64,000 nt of DNA from JABSQH01 sp965230015 (GCA_965230015.1 CBDDKF010000002.1:496001-560000), one strand, 5' to 3'; positions 17,092-25,696 are shown, counted from the stretch's first letter. The notes: generated by a model from the sequence alone, not told the origin. Translations and numbers: made by a program.

Positions 17092-19050
17092 ATGGCTCGC
17101 TGTGACAACGTGGAGTCCATGCCGGCCACGGCGCGCTCCGACGCGCAACTCGTCATCGATGCCCGCGATGGCGACTCCGGCGCGTTCGGCGAGCTCTTCG
17201 AGCGCTGGTTCGACCGTGTGTTCGACGTTGCCCGCAACGTGGTGCGCAACGACGACACCGCGGCCGACGTGTCCCAAGACGTGTTCATCGCGGCATGGGA
17301 ACGGCTCGGCAAGCTCGACAATCCCGAGGCCTTCGGCGGCTGGATCCTCCGCATTTCCCGCAACCGCGCCCTCGACCAGCTCCGCAAGAGCAGTCGAGCC
17401 CGACCCGAGGGCGACGACGTGGTGACCGGCATGCACGACGCCGGCTCGCCCGACGCGGTGCTCGGCCGCGCTGACGCTCGCGCGGCAGGAGCCGACCCGA
17501 GCGTTGCGGTCGGCGATCTCGAACGCGATGAACTCGTCGGTGCCGCCGCAGTGGCGCTCGGCGAGCGTGACGCCAGCCTGCTCGATCTGCACCTCCGGCA
17601 TGGGTTGACCCCGGCGGAGATCGCCGACGAGATGGGCATCGAGCCGAACACCGCTCATCAGCAGTTGTTCCGCATGCGCGACCGTCTCGGCAATGCCATC
17701 GGCGCATTGTTGCTGTGGCATCGCGGCAATCCCGAGTGTCGCGGCCTCGCCGCCGTGCTCCCGGAGGGCGGCGGGTTCGACGCCAAGCTGCTGCGCACCA
17801 TCGAGCGGCACCGCAAGCAGTGCGACGAGTGCTCCAACCGGCGCACGGCGATGGTCGCTCCGCACACCCTGTTCTCGGCAATGCCGGTCGTCGCGGTCCC
17901 GATCCTGCTGCGCTCGCGCGTCGCCGACGGCCTGCGCGCCGCGGGCATCGACGTGGGCGACGTCGGCACCCCGACCGAGTCGCTCGAGGGCGCCGACGGA
18001 TCGGCCGACGGCGCAACGCATGAGGCCGCAGCGAGCGAAACGCCGACCGCTGAATTGACGGCAACCGACCCGCCCGACCCCACGATCGCCGACGGTGTCG
18101 ATACGACCAGCTTCCCGCCACCCGGCGCCGACGGCGATGCAGCGCTCATTTCTGCCACACGCTCGGGCGGAGGCGACGGATCAGGCGACGACGATGACGA
18201 CGGCAACAATGGTGACGAGGGCGGCGATGGTTCCTCCGACGGGGCGATCCCGCTCTGGCGCCGCCGCCGGGGTGCCTTCGTCGCGGCAGCCGCCGCAGTC
18301 ATCGTGCTGCTCGGCATCGGTGGGTTGATCCTCGTCGCTGGCGACGACACGGCGACGACCGAGGGGGTCCTGGCTGCGGCCGACGGCGGCCCCACCGAAC
18401 CGATTTCGACCGACGCCCCCGACGACGACGCCGAGGAAGAGGCACTGGCCGCTGCCGACACCTCGACCACCACCAGCAGCAGCACGTCGTCGACCACCAC
18501 CAGCTCGTCGACGACCACATCGACGCTCGCACCGACCACCGTGGCCGAGATAGCGCCCCCGGCGGAGCCCCCACCCGCCGCAGCGCCTCCCGCACCAGAC
18601 GACCCGGGCGTTCAGCAGCCGGCGCCCCCGCCCGCCGCACCGCCCGCCACGCCGGCACCGCCGGTGGCCCAGCCCCCAAGCGCTCCGGCCACCACGACGA
18701 CCACCACGGCACCTCCGCCTCCGCCAACACCGGCGCCCACGACCACGACGACCACCACGACGGAGCCACCTCCCCCGCCACCTCCTCCCCCGCCGCCACC
18801 AGAGCGACCGAACATCCTCCGCTTCGGCCAGGCAGCACCGCCGGCCGGTGTGTTGTGCTCGGTCGGGAGCCCGGTACGGCTGGTGTGGGCCTCCGAGCAT
18901 GCGGATGCGGCCACGTTGACCCTCGGCGGCGTCGACCGTGCGAAGGGACCCAACGACGGGCACAACCTGTGCGCATCACCGGGCCAGGCCGCCTCGCTCG
19001 TGGTTACCGGACCCGGTGGCAGCGACGCACGCACGATTACGATTCGCTAA
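17092..19050 (+). CDS. Membrane-anchored ECF sigma factor with built-in ZAS-like zinc motif and extracytoplasmic tail
   Basis: This 652-residue chain combines a sigma factor with features of an anti-sigma factor. Residues ~15-110 are sigma region 2 (DAQLVIDARDGDSGAFGELF, ADVSQDVFIAAWERL, WILRISRNRALDQLRK). Residues ~155-215 are region 4 with its helix-turn-helix (GLTPAEIADEMGIEPNTAHQ). Then comes HRKQCDEC (His240, Cys244, Cys247), an exact HX3CX2C, the zinc motif of ZAS anti-sigma factors. After an acidic linker a single membrane span (about 394-417) follows RRRR, then a Thr/Ser/Pro-rich stalk with polyproline runs (about 450-575) and a C-terminal beta-rich domain with two Cys. Family knowledge: some ECF groups carry C-terminal signalling extensions. 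Proteolysis or a conformational signal might release the sigma part. An alternative start is the ATG at 17119. Confidence 0.85.
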   Translation: MARCDNVESMPATARSDAQLVIDARDGDSGAFGELFERWFDRVFDVARNVVRNDDTAADVSQDVFIAAWERLGKLDNPEAFGGWILRISRNRALDQLRKSSRARPEGDDVVTGMHDAGSPDAVLGRADARAAGADPSVAVGDLERDELVGAAAVALGERDASLLDLHLRHGLTPAEIADEMGIEPNTAHQQLFRMRDRLGNAIGALLLWHRGNPECRGLAAVLPEGGGFDAKLLRTIERHRKQCDECSNRRTAMVAPHTLFSAMPVVAVPILLRSRVADGLRAAGIDVGDVGTPTESLEGADGSADGATHEAAASETPTAELTATDPPDPTIADGVDTTSFPPPGADGDAALISATRSGGGDGSGDDDDDGNNGDEGGDGSSDGAIPLWRRRRGAFVAAAAAVIVLLGIGGLILVAGDDTATTEGVLAAADGGPTEPISTDAPDDDAEEEALAAADTSTTTSSSTSSTTTSSSTTTSTLAPTTVAEIAPPAEPPPAAAPPAPDDPGVQQPAPPPAAPPATPAPPVAQPPSAPATTTTTTAPPPPPTPAPTTTTTTTTEPPPPPPPPPPPPERPNILRFGQAAPPAGVLCSVGSPVRLVWASEHADAATLTLGGVDRAKGPNDGHNLCASPGQAASLVVTGPGGSDARTITIR

Positions 19051-19089
19051 ACCCCCTGGTCAGCGGTCTCGTCAGCGCCACGTCAAATC

Positions 19090-20298
19090 ATGGGTCGCGA
19101 TGCCCGGCGCATCCAATGTGACAGTAGCGTTACAGCGGTGCGGGGTCGACGGAGCAGCCTGATTGCGGCCAAGGTCGTGTGCGGTGCGCTGCTGCTCGGT
19201 GCCTGTACGCAGACGGTCCCGAGCGGGAGTGACGACGCCACCGAGATCCGCACCGGTGCAGCCGATGGCGCGTCGGGTCCCGAACCCACCGCGAACGTCG
19301 ACGACGCGTTGGCCGAGGCGCCCGCCACAACCGACGCCGTCGACGAGTCGACCACCACGGCCGCGCCGACCACCTCGACCACCGAACCCCTCGACGTGTT
19401 CGATCCCGAGTGTGTGGTCGAGGTTCAGTTCGGCGACTCGCTCGGCGCGATCGCGTCGAGCCGCGAAGACGAGTTGGCCACGCCCGCCGCGCTCCGTGCC
19501 GAGAACGGCCGGCCCGACAACACGATTCACCCCGGCGAGCTGCTCGACGTGTGCGTCGACAACGGACTCGACGACATCAGTGGCGCACAGCGCCTCGAAC
19601 GCAACGCGGCCATCGTGGCGCAAGAGAACTTCGCGTCGGTCGGCGGTCAGCAGCATCGGCTGAACGCGCTGCTCACGCCGCTCGGCTTCCCCGAAATGCC
19701 CGTCGACGGCATCTCTGGTCCCGTCACCCGCCGGGGCCTGTGTGCGGCGCGCACGGCGCTCGGGATGGAGGTCAACCGCAGCGACATGGAGGCGGGCAGC
19801 CCCGACGAGCAGCGGCTGTTCGAAACCGAGGAGCTCCCGGTGCCGCCGTTCACTGCAGCCGACGGACGGTGGATCGTGATCGACCGCACCTGCCAGGTGA
19901 TGTTCGCCGGCGAGGGCGACCGGCTGGTGTTCGTGTTTCCCACTTCCACGGGCGAGGCCGGCCACGAAACCCGAGTCCAGGAGCGGACGCGGGCCTTCCG
20001 CTACGACCCCGCCAATCACAACGGCGGCTGGCACAACTCCTCGACCTACCCCGTCGACGCCGACAACCCGCTCAACGGCAACATGTACCGTCCGCTCTAC
20101 TTCGATCGCGGCCAGGCGATCCACGGCGCCAACAACGTGCCGACGAGCCCGCAGAGCAAGGGGTGTGCGCGTCTCCGGCCAAGCCATCAAGACGCGTTGA
20201 TCGGGTGGCTCGGCCTCGACGGCATCGGCGGCGCGACCAACTCGTCGAGCCGCATCGACGTGCGCGTCTCGGTGCGCGGGGCCTACGCCTTCGGCTGA
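19090..20298 (+). CDS. L,D-transpeptidase (YkuD) lipoprotein with LysM-like and peptidoglycan-binding regions
   Basis: The 402-residue envelope enzyme makes 3-3 peptidoglycan cross-links or anchors proteins to the wall. An N-terminal lipobox (ALLLGAC) is followed by a Thr-rich linker, a LysM-like segment (VQFGDSLGAIAS, LRAENGRPDNTIHPGELLDVC) and a peptidoglycan-binding-like helix region (PVDGISGPVTRRGLC). The YkuD domain follows from about residue 255, with His345 in AIHGANNVP and the catalytic Cys359 in QSKGCARL. The usual SxGC(I/V)R motif is varied to SKGCAR. The start may instead be GTG at 19138, closer to the signal peptide. It overlaps the convergent ygfZ gene by 16 bases at the 3' end. 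Confidence 0.88.
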   Translation: MGRDARRIQCDSSVTAVRGRRSSLIAAKVVCGALLLGACTQTVPSGSDDATEIRTGAADGASGPEPTANVDDALAEAPATTDAVDESTTTAAPTTSTTEPLDVFDPECVVEVQFGDSLGAIASSREDELATPAALRAENGRPDNTIHPGELLDVCVDNGLDDISGAQRLERNAAIVAQENFASVGGQQHRLNALLTPLGFPEMPVDGISGPVTRRGLCAARTALGMEVNRSDMEAGSPDEQRLFETEELPVPPFTAADGRWIVIDRTCQVMFAGEGDRLVFVFPTSTGEAGHETRVQERTRAFRYDPANHNGGWHNSSTYPVDADNPLNGNMYRPLYFDRGQAIHGANNVPTSPQSKGCARLRPSHQDALIGWLGLDGIGGATNSSSRIDVRVSVRGAYAFG

Positions 20299-20975
20299 TC
20301 GACCAGCTGCGGGTCGCGACCCAACTCCGCACCGCGCTTCACGTAACCCAGTGCGACGCCACCTGCCACCGAGGTGACCGTGCCGACCACGGCGCCATCC
20401 CCATCGACCACGTCGTCGCCGGGCGCGGCATCAGCGAGATCGTCGAACACCCGCAGCGTGCGGGGTGCGTCGGCTCCACGGCTGTCCATGCGCTCCACGA
20501 GCTCTTGGCCCGGGTAGCAACCTTTGGTGAAGCTGACCACCATCGGCACCACGCCGATGACCGCCGGGATCGTCTCGCCCGGCACGATCTCCGCGCCGAG
20601 GCGCGGCCAACCTGCCGCGACACGCTGCTGCTCCGCCGACGGCGACGGATCGGCAACTGCGGCGGGCTGCAACGTCAGCTCGGCGTCGACGCGAATCTTG
20701 AACCGCTCGAGGCGCGCCACGAGCGCCTCGCCGAACCCGGCGTCGGTTGCCAACTCGAACCGGTCGTCGGCGGTGCGGGCCACGCGTAGCAGGCCCTCGA
20801 CCTTGCCGTTCGGGGCGAGCACGAGCGACCAGGCATGAGCGCCGACCTGGAGCATCTCGATGTCCTGCGACAGTTGTGAGTGCAGGTACGAGCGGGCATC
20901 GGGTCCTTCGACGACCACCACATCGCGGGCGTCGGCGTCGAGAACCGAGTCGGGATCGAAGGGCACTGTGTCCAT
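20283..20975 (-). CDS. ygfZ: YgfZ/GcvT-like folate-binding protein
   Basis: This 230-residue protein of the YgfZ (IbaG-57-like) family supports repair or assembly of iron-sulfur enzymes using tetrahydrofolate. The diagnostic motif is present as FTKGCYPGQELVERM, including the conserved Cys that is redox-reactive in characterised members. The N-terminal half has GPDARSYLHSQLSQDI and APNGKVEGLLRV, matching the aminomethyltransferase-like fold. It is shorter than the ~330-residue E. coli protein but typical of actinobacterial versions. It is divergent from the membrane protein gene at 21008. Confidence 0.88.
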   Translation of the reverse strand: MDTVPFDPDSVLDADARDVVVVEGPDARSYLHSQLSQDIEMLQVGAHAWSLVLAPNGKVEGLLRVARTADDRFELATDAGFGEALVARLERFKIRVDAELTLQPAAVADPSPSAEQQRVAAGWPRLGAEIVPGETIPAVIGVVPMVVSFTKGCYPGQELVERMDSRGADAPRTLRVFDDLADAAPGDDVVDGDGAVVGTVTSVAGGVALGYVKRGAELGRDPQLVDQPKA

Positions 20976-21007
20976 TGCACCAGTTTGCCTGGCACACTGC
21001 CGTTCCG

Positions 21008-21601
21008 ATGAGCGACGACCCGATCGAACCCGACGACGTCAGCGACACCGAACCGCGGCCAGCGGCGCTTGCCCAGCGCGCCGTCGACACGGTGCTGCTG
21101 CTCGTACGGCGCGGCACCGCACTCGCGGGTGGCGCCTTGATGATCGTCACCGTGGTCTGCCTGGCCAGCTTCGCCTTGGGTCTGGCTGCGCTCGACGGCG
21201 GCGTGCGCACCGTGTGGATCATCTTGGGCGGCTTCTTCGCCATCGTGGCGATCGGATCCGTGGTCGTCGCGATCTACCGGCTGGTCCGTCTACGAGCGCG
21301 TAGCAACGAGATGCTGCTCGAACTGCGCGAGCTGATCTCGGGCGATACTCGCTCGTCGCAGGTAATCATCGAAACCATCGAAACCAGCGACGGCGTGCAA
21401 GAGCAGAGCGCCGTGGTGATGTCGCGCACGTTCGGCAACATGCAGGGCCACCTCGCAGGCCGTTCGCAACAGTTCCGTGCGCTCGCCGCCGCGATGCGGG
21501 CGATCACCACGTTCCCGCTCCTGCTGTTGATGTCGACCGCCATCACCATCGTGTTCGGCGGCCTGGCGTTGATCTTCCTGATCGCCCTGGCCATCGGCTG
21601 A
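21008..21601 (+). CDS. Membrane protein of unknown function with four predicted spans
   Basis: I do not recognise the family. The 197-residue protein has an acidic N-terminus, two hydrophobic segments close together (about residues 39-62 and 68-92), a charged cytoplasmic middle (RLRARSNEMLLELRELISG and beyond), and a hydrophobic C-terminus (about 158-197) that may hold one or two more spans. It starts at ATG 21008, 33 bases from the divergent ygfZ start. A strong palindrome follows its stop at 21611. Confidence 0.7.
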   Translation: MSDDPIEPDDVSDTEPRPAALAQRAVDTVLLLVRRGTALAGGALMIVTVVCLASFALGLAALDGGVRTVWIILGGFFAIVAIGSVVVAIYRLVRLRARSNEMLLELRELISGDTRSSQVIIETIETSDGVQEQSAVVMSRTFGNMQGHLAGRSQQFRALAAAMRAITTFPLLLLMSTAITIVFGGLALIFLIALAIG

Positions 21602-21610
21602 CGGCGCCCT

Positions 21611-21645
21611 GTTGTAACGCTCGTCTCAGAGACGACCGTTACAAC
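21611..21645. repeat. GTAAC-type intergenic palindrome, copy 2 (also likely bidirectional terminator)
   Basis: GTTGTAACGcTCGTCTC and GAGACGAcCGTTACAAC are 17-base arms around a central A with one C/C mismatch. It lies between the convergent ends of the membrane protein gene (21601) and trpE (21648), where a bidirectional terminator is expected. There are no flanking T tracts. The core TCGTCTCAGAGACGA recurs at 34146. Confidence 0.75.
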
Positions 21646-21647
21646 GT

Positions 21648-23171
21648 TCAAGCGGACGTGCCCGAGTCGCGGCGCGCTGCAGTCATCCGGCGCGCTGCGG
21701 GAATCGCCGCCAGGAGGGCTGCGGCCTTGTTCTGGCACTCGAGGTCTTCGTCGTCGGGTACCGAGTCGGCAACGATGCCCGCACCCGCCTGCACGCTGGC
21801 GGTCGTGCCGTCGGCGGCGACGAACATCGTGCGGATGGCGATGGCCGTGTCGAGGTTGCCCGACCAGTCGACGTAGCCGACCACGCCCGCATACGGGCCG
21901 CGCTTGACCGGTTCGAGATCGTCGATGATCTCCATCGCCCGCACCTTTGGTGCGCCGCTCACCGTCCCCGCGGGCAGCGTGGCCCGCAGCACGTCGATCG
22001 GCCCCAACCCGTCACGGAGACGGCCCGACACCTGCGAGGTCATGTGCATCACATGGCTGTACCGCTCGAGGGTCATCAGCTCTTCGACCTCGACCGTTCC
22101 GAACTCGGCCACCCGCCCGACGTCGTTGCGGGCGAGATCCACGAGCATCACGTGCTCGGCCCGTTCCTTGGGGTGCTCGAGCAACTCCGCAGCCATCTTG
22201 CGATCGTGCTCGTCGGTGCGCCCGCGGCGCCGGGTACCGGCGATCGGCCGCGACACCACGGTGCGCCCCAGGAGCTGCACCATCGGCTCCGGCGACGACC
22301 CGACGATGGTCAGTTCGGGGTGGCGAACGAAGTACATGTAGGGCGACGGATTCACCTGGCGCAGCACTCGATACACGTCGAACGGGTCGGCGCCGAGCTC
22401 GAGGTCGAATCGTTGCGCCAGCACCACCTGGAACACGTCGCCGGCGACCACGTGGTCCTTGGCCACCTCGACCGCTCGCTGATAGTCGCCCGACGGCATC
22501 GTCGATCGAACCGCGGGGGCGTCCTCCCCTGGCAACGGCGGCTCGACCGGCGCATACGGCAACGGCTGCGCCAAACGCTGTGCGCTCGCTCGGGCGCGCT
22601 CGACGGCCGCGTCGTAGGCGGCGTCGACCTCGTTCGCATCGAGTCCCGCCGTCGGCACGCTCTCGATCAAGAAGACGCGCTGACGCCAGTGGTCGAAGGC
22701 GGCCAGCGACCCGATCACCGACATCACCGCATCGGGCAAATCGCGGTCGTCGGTTGGCACGTCGGGCAGACGTTCAACTTCACGGATCACGTCGTAGCCG
22801 AGGAATCCGACGAGCCCTCCGTGCAGCGGGGGCAACGCGTCGACGTTTGGACTGCTGATCTGATCGAGCAGCGCATCGAGCGCCGCCAAGATGCCCTGGT
22901 CGGTCGGCACCGGAGGGAGTGCGCCGTCGATGTCGACCGTCCCGTCGCGCAGCGTCAGCGTGGCCGTGGCGTTCCATCCAACGAACGAGAACCGCGCCCA
23001 CCGTTCCGCTCCCTCGACCGACTCGAGCAAGAATCCCTCATCGTCGCCGACGAGTTTGGCGAACGCAGCGACCGGTGTCTCCAGGTCGGCGAGCATCTCC
23101 ACCCACACCGGCACCACACCGTGCGCGGCAGCTTGCTGCCGAAACTCCTCTCGAGTGGGTTGGGCGCGCAT
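21648..23171 (-). CDS. trpE: Anthranilate synthase component I
   Basis: The 507-residue protein converts chorismate and ammonia (from the glutaminase partner) to anthranilate, the first step of tryptophan synthesis. The N-terminal half carries PVAAFAKL and SFLLES-type residues (DDEGFLLESVEGAERWARFSF) that form the tryptophan feedback site. The C-terminal chorismate-binding domain shows FQVVLAQRFD, NPSPYMYFV, GSSPEPMV, RPIAGTRRRG, DLARNDVGRV, HMTSQVSGRL and GAPKVRAMEIID. It could in principle be PabB, but the full length and the ELLE-type regulatory segment favour TrpE. Its ATG overlaps the hisI stop by one base (TGATG). No trpG is in the window. Confidence 0.93.
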   Translation of the reverse strand: MRAQPTREEFRQQAAAHGVVPVWVEMLADLETPVAAFAKLVGDDEGFLLESVEGAERWARFSFVGWNATATLTLRDGTVDIDGALPPVPTDQGILAALDALLDQISSPNVDALPPLHGGLVGFLGYDVIREVERLPDVPTDDRDLPDAVMSVIGSLAAFDHWRQRVFLIESVPTAGLDANEVDAAYDAAVERARASAQRLAQPLPYAPVEPPLPGEDAPAVRSTMPSGDYQRAVEVAKDHVVAGDVFQVVLAQRFDLELGADPFDVYRVLRQVNPSPYMYFVRHPELTIVGSSPEPMVQLLGRTVVSRPIAGTRRRGRTDEHDRKMAAELLEHPKERAEHVMLVDLARNDVGRVAEFGTVEVEELMTLERYSHVMHMTSQVSGRLRDGLGPIDVLRATLPAGTVSGAPKVRAMEIIDDLEPVKRGPYAGVVGYVDWSGNLDTAIAIRTMFVAADGTTASVQAGAGIVADSVPDDEDLECQNKAAALLAAIPAARRMTAARRDSGTSA

Positions 23172-23524
23172 CAGCCGAAGGCGCGGAAGAAGCAGGTACG
23201 CGCGCCGGTATGGCAGGCGCCACCGCCGACCTGCTCGACCTTGAACAGCAGCGTGTCACCGTCGCAGTCGTAGTAGGCCTCACGCACGTACTGCAGGTCG
23301 CCGCTCGTGTCGCCCTTGCGCCACAACTCCTGGCGGCTGCGCGACCAATAGACCATCTTCCCCTCGGCCAAGGTCATCGCCAGCGACTCGGCGTTCATCC
23401 AGGCCATCATCAACACGTCGCCGTTTTCGACGTCCTGAGCGATCGCCGGAACCAAGCCAGCATGATCGAAGCGCACCGCGTCGAGTTGCTCGCTGGTGGC
23501 ATCGATAGAGATCGTCTCGGGCAT
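23171..23524 (-). CDS. hisI: Phosphoribosyl-AMP cyclohydrolase
   Basis: The 117-residue enzyme opens the purine ring of phosphoribosyl-AMP in histidine synthesis. Conserved motifs are VLMMAWMNAESLAMTL, YWSRSRQELWRKGDTSG, the metal-binding DCDGDTLLFKVEQ and the zinc-ligand region GACHTGARTCF. The length fits the monofunctional type, so HisE must be encoded elsewhere. It sits between a groES-like gene (9-base gap upstream) and trpE (overlap), separate from the main his operon at 26442-30283. Confidence 0.95.
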   Translation of the reverse strand: MPETISIDATSEQLDAVRFDHAGLVPAIAQDVENGDVLMMAWMNAESLAMTLAEGKMVYWSRSRQELWRKGDTSGDLQYVREAYYDCDGDTLLFKVEQVGGGACHTGARTCFFRAFG

Positions 23525-23533
23525 GAAGTCAGC

Positions 23534-23866
23534 CTAGAGATAGAGACCCGTAGAGGCCTCGATACGTTCTGCAGCAACGGCATGCAGCTCTCGTTCGCGC
23601 AGCATCACGTAGTCCTCGCCCTGGACCTCGACCTCGTAGCGGTCTTCGGGGCTGAACAAGACCTTGTCGCCGATCTCACAGGCGCGCACGTTCTGGCCTT
23701 GGGCGACGACGGTCGCCCAGACGAGGCGCTTGGCAACCTGCGCGGTCGCCGGGATGACGATGCCCCCGGTCGACGTCCGTTCGCCCGCACGATCGGCGAT
23801 CCTCACCAACACCCGGTCGTTGAGCATCTTGATCGGCAGCTTGTCGAGCTGGTCGGCATCGGCCAT
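23534..23866 (-). CDS. groES: GroES-family co-chaperonin
   Basis: This 110-residue protein has the Cpn10 beta-barrel pattern: KMLNDRVLVRIADRAGERTSTGGIVIP holds the mobile loop that docks on GroEL, followed by VVAQGQN, IGDKVLFSP and DYVMLRERELHAV. It is about 10 residues longer than standard GroES and the loop reads ERTSTGGIVIP rather than TTASGIV(L/I)P-type, so it may be a divergent paralogue. There is no groEL next to it. It is instead the first gene of a groES-hisI-trpE run, which is unusual. Confidence 0.87.
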   Translation of the reverse strand: MADADQLDKLPIKMLNDRVLVRIADRAGERTSTGGIVIPATAQVAKRLVWATVVAQGQNVRACEIGDKVLFSPEDRYEVEVQGEDYVMLRERELHAVAAERIEASTGLYL

Positions 23867-23892
23867 GGCGGAGGAGGGTACCGTCGCTGGTC

Positions 23893-24531
23893 GTGAGTGC
23901 TTCCCAGACGATCGCGATCGACACCGCCGACGGGGTGACGCTCGCCGCCGATGTGGCCGGGCCGCCCGACGCAGTCGCCAATGCAGTGCTCTGCCATCCG
24001 CATCCGGCCTATGGAGGCGACCGCTTCAACACGGTGATCGACGCGTTCTTCACGGCGCTCCCCGAGCGTCGAGTACGCACGCTGCGCTTCGACTTCCGCG
24101 ATGCACTGCGCCAGCCGTCCGACGACCTGACAGCAGGGCTCGACGCCGCAGCGGCCGACGTCGCCGCAGCGATCGGCGCGCTGCGCTCCGAGTCGGCATA
24201 CCCACTCGTGATCGTTGGCTACAGCTACGGCGCGCTCGCCACGCTCGAGGCCATTGCCACGGGAGCGATTGCTCCGCCTGACGCGTTGGCGCTCGTCGCT
24301 CCCCCGCTGACGGTCCGCCCGGTGGAGCTGGCCGCATCGATCCCGACGCTGATCGCTGTCCCGCAACACGATCAGTTCTGCGACCCCGACGCGGCGGCGC
24401 AGGCTGTCGCCTCCTGGCCCGCCGACGTGCAGTCGAACGTCGAGTTGATCACCATCCCGATGACCGATCACTTCATGGCGGGCCAAATCGCTGCAACCGT
24501 CGATCAGGTGATCCATTGGCTCCCGGTCTGA
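23893..24531 (+). CDS. Alpha/beta-hydrolase (dienelactone hydrolase-like)
   Basis: The 212-residue protein has the alpha/beta-hydrolase fold with HPHPAYGGD, the nucleophile elbow GYSYGA (Ser), an acid residue region (PQHDQFCDP) and a late His (MTDHFMAG). The HPHP/YGG pattern marks the group of small 'CO/COG2945-type' hydrolases often annotated as acylamino-acid-releasing or dienelactone hydrolase-like. The natural substrate is unknown. It uses a GTG start and is divergent from groES with a 26-base gap. Confidence 0.82.
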   Translation: MSASQTIAIDTADGVTLAADVAGPPDAVANAVLCHPHPAYGGDRFNTVIDAFFTALPERRVRTLRFDFRDALRQPSDDLTAGLDAAAADVAAAIGALRSESAYPLVIVGYSYGALATLEAIATGAIAPPDALALVAPPLTVRPVELAASIPTLIAVPQHDQFCDPDAAAQAVASWPADVQSNVELITIPMTDHFMAGQIAATVDQVIHWLPV

Positions 24532-24540
24532 GCCACTCAG

Positions 24541-24659
24541 TTCTCCTGTAGAAATCGCGCGCGTGGCGCGCGGAATCCCCAGGATTTCGGTCAGGGTCGA
24601 TCGGTTCTCCTGTAGAAATCGCGCGCGCGGCGCGCGGAATCCCCAGGATTTTGGTCAGG
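24541..24659. repeat. Two tandem copies of a 55-bp hairpin-rich repeat
   Basis: A 55-bp unit beginning TTCTCCTGTAGAAATCGCGC and ending with GGTCAGG occurs at 24541-24595 and 24605-24659 (period 64), with only two differing positions. Each copy contains the GC alternation CGCGCG...CGCGCG and the hairpin AATCCCCAGGATT. The second copy overlaps the stop codon of the aldo/keto reductase gene. The array lies between convergent genes, so it may serve as a bidirectional terminator. Confidence 0.85.
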
Positions 24660-25644
24660 CGAGGGCGGCTTCCATTTCTTCTTTGATCTCGTCGGTGAGC
24701 AGCGGGATCACGTCGACGGCGCCGAAGTTCTGCTCGACCTGCGACACCTTCGATGCGCCCGTGATCACGCTCGACACGTGCGGGTGTTTGGTGCACCAGG
24801 CGATCGCCAGCTGGGCCATCGTGCAGCCGAGCCGGTCGGCGATCGGGCGGAGCTTTTCCACCTGGGCGATGGCGTCATCGTTCGACAGCCGCTTGGCCAG
24901 CCACTCGTAGCCCTCGAGCGCACCGCGCGAGTCCTCAGGGATGCCGTCGCGGTACTTCCCGGTGAGCAGGCCCGACGCCAGTGGGCTCCAGATGGTGTTG
25001 CCGTAGTTGAACTCGGCGTTGATGCGGGCGTATTCGATCTCGACTTTCGACCGTTCGAGCAGGTTGTACTGACTCTGCTCGGTGACCGGCTTGTGCAGGT
25101 GGTGCCGATCGGCGATGTCGATCGCCGCCCGGATCTCGTCGGCGGTCCACTCGCTGGTGCCCCAGTACAACGCCTTGCCCGAGGTGATGATGTCGTGCAT
25201 CGCCCACACCGTCTCCTCGATCGGCGTGTCGGGGTCGGCGCGGTGGCAATACAGCACGTCGACGAACTCGAGCCCGAACCGCTCGAGCGACGTTTCGATC
25301 GCCTGCATCAGGTATTTGCGATTGAGCGTGAACTCCATGTTCGGTACGCCGCGGTGCAGACCCCAATAGACCTTGGTGGTCACCACGTACGACCACCGCG
25401 GCCAGCCGAGTTCGCGCAGGGCGCGCCCCATGATCTCTTCGCTCTTTCCGCCGGCATAGGCCTCGGCGTTGTCGAAGAAGTTGCACCCGGCCTCGCCCGC
25501 GGCCGCCATGCAGTCGACGGCAAGCGAGTCGTCGAGCTGTGTGTCGAAGGTGACCCAACTCCCGAACGACAACACGCTCACCTTGAGCCCGCTGTTGCCC
25601 AGCCGGCGGTATTCCATCTTCTCGTTCACCTTCGGTGCAGCCAT
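24655..25644 (-). CDS. Aldo/keto reductase (voltage-gated K+ channel beta-subunit-like)
   Basis: The 329-residue TIM-barrel oxidoreductase uses NADPH. It shows MEYRRLGNSGLKVSVLSFG, the catalytic Asp/Tyr region FFDNAEAYAGGKSEEIMGRAL, Lys in VVTTKVYWG, His in YCHRADPDTPIEET, and the cofactor segment ITGASKVSQVEQN. The pattern GYEWLAKRLS and QYNLLERSKVE is characteristic of the Kv-beta-type subgroup. The start is ATG 25644 (MAAPKVNEK). The physiological substrate is unknown. It is the last of a minus-strand series below the his operon. Confidence 0.92.
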   Translation of the reverse strand: MAAPKVNEKMEYRRLGNSGLKVSVLSFGSWVTFDTQLDDSLAVDCMAAAGEAGCNFFDNAEAYAGGKSEEIMGRALRELGWPRWSYVVTTKVYWGLHRGVPNMEFTLNRKYLMQAIETSLERFGLEFVDVLYCHRADPDTPIEETVWAMHDIITSGKALYWGTSEWTADEIRAAIDIADRHHLHKPVTEQSQYNLLERSKVEIEYARINAEFNYGNTIWSPLASGLLTGKYRDGIPEDSRGALEGYEWLAKRLSNDDAIAQVEKLRPIADRLGCTMAQLAIAWCTKHPHVSSVITGASKVSQVEQNFGAVDVIPLLTDEIKEEMEAALA

Positions 25645-25696
25645 GCGGCGACCATACCGACACGGCAGCGCTGTGCGCGCTGCTGGAGCGAAGGAG

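Noticed and set aside
19118..19135. TGTGAC...GTTACA near-palindrome at the start of the L,D-transpeptidase gene as a GTAAC-family member
   Set aside because: It is only a six-base outer match with no core palindrome, so it falls below the similarity of the other copies.
24541..24659. CRISPR array
   Set aside because: Only two repeats, each 55 bp, separated by a 9-base spacer; no Cas genes. Too few and too irregular.
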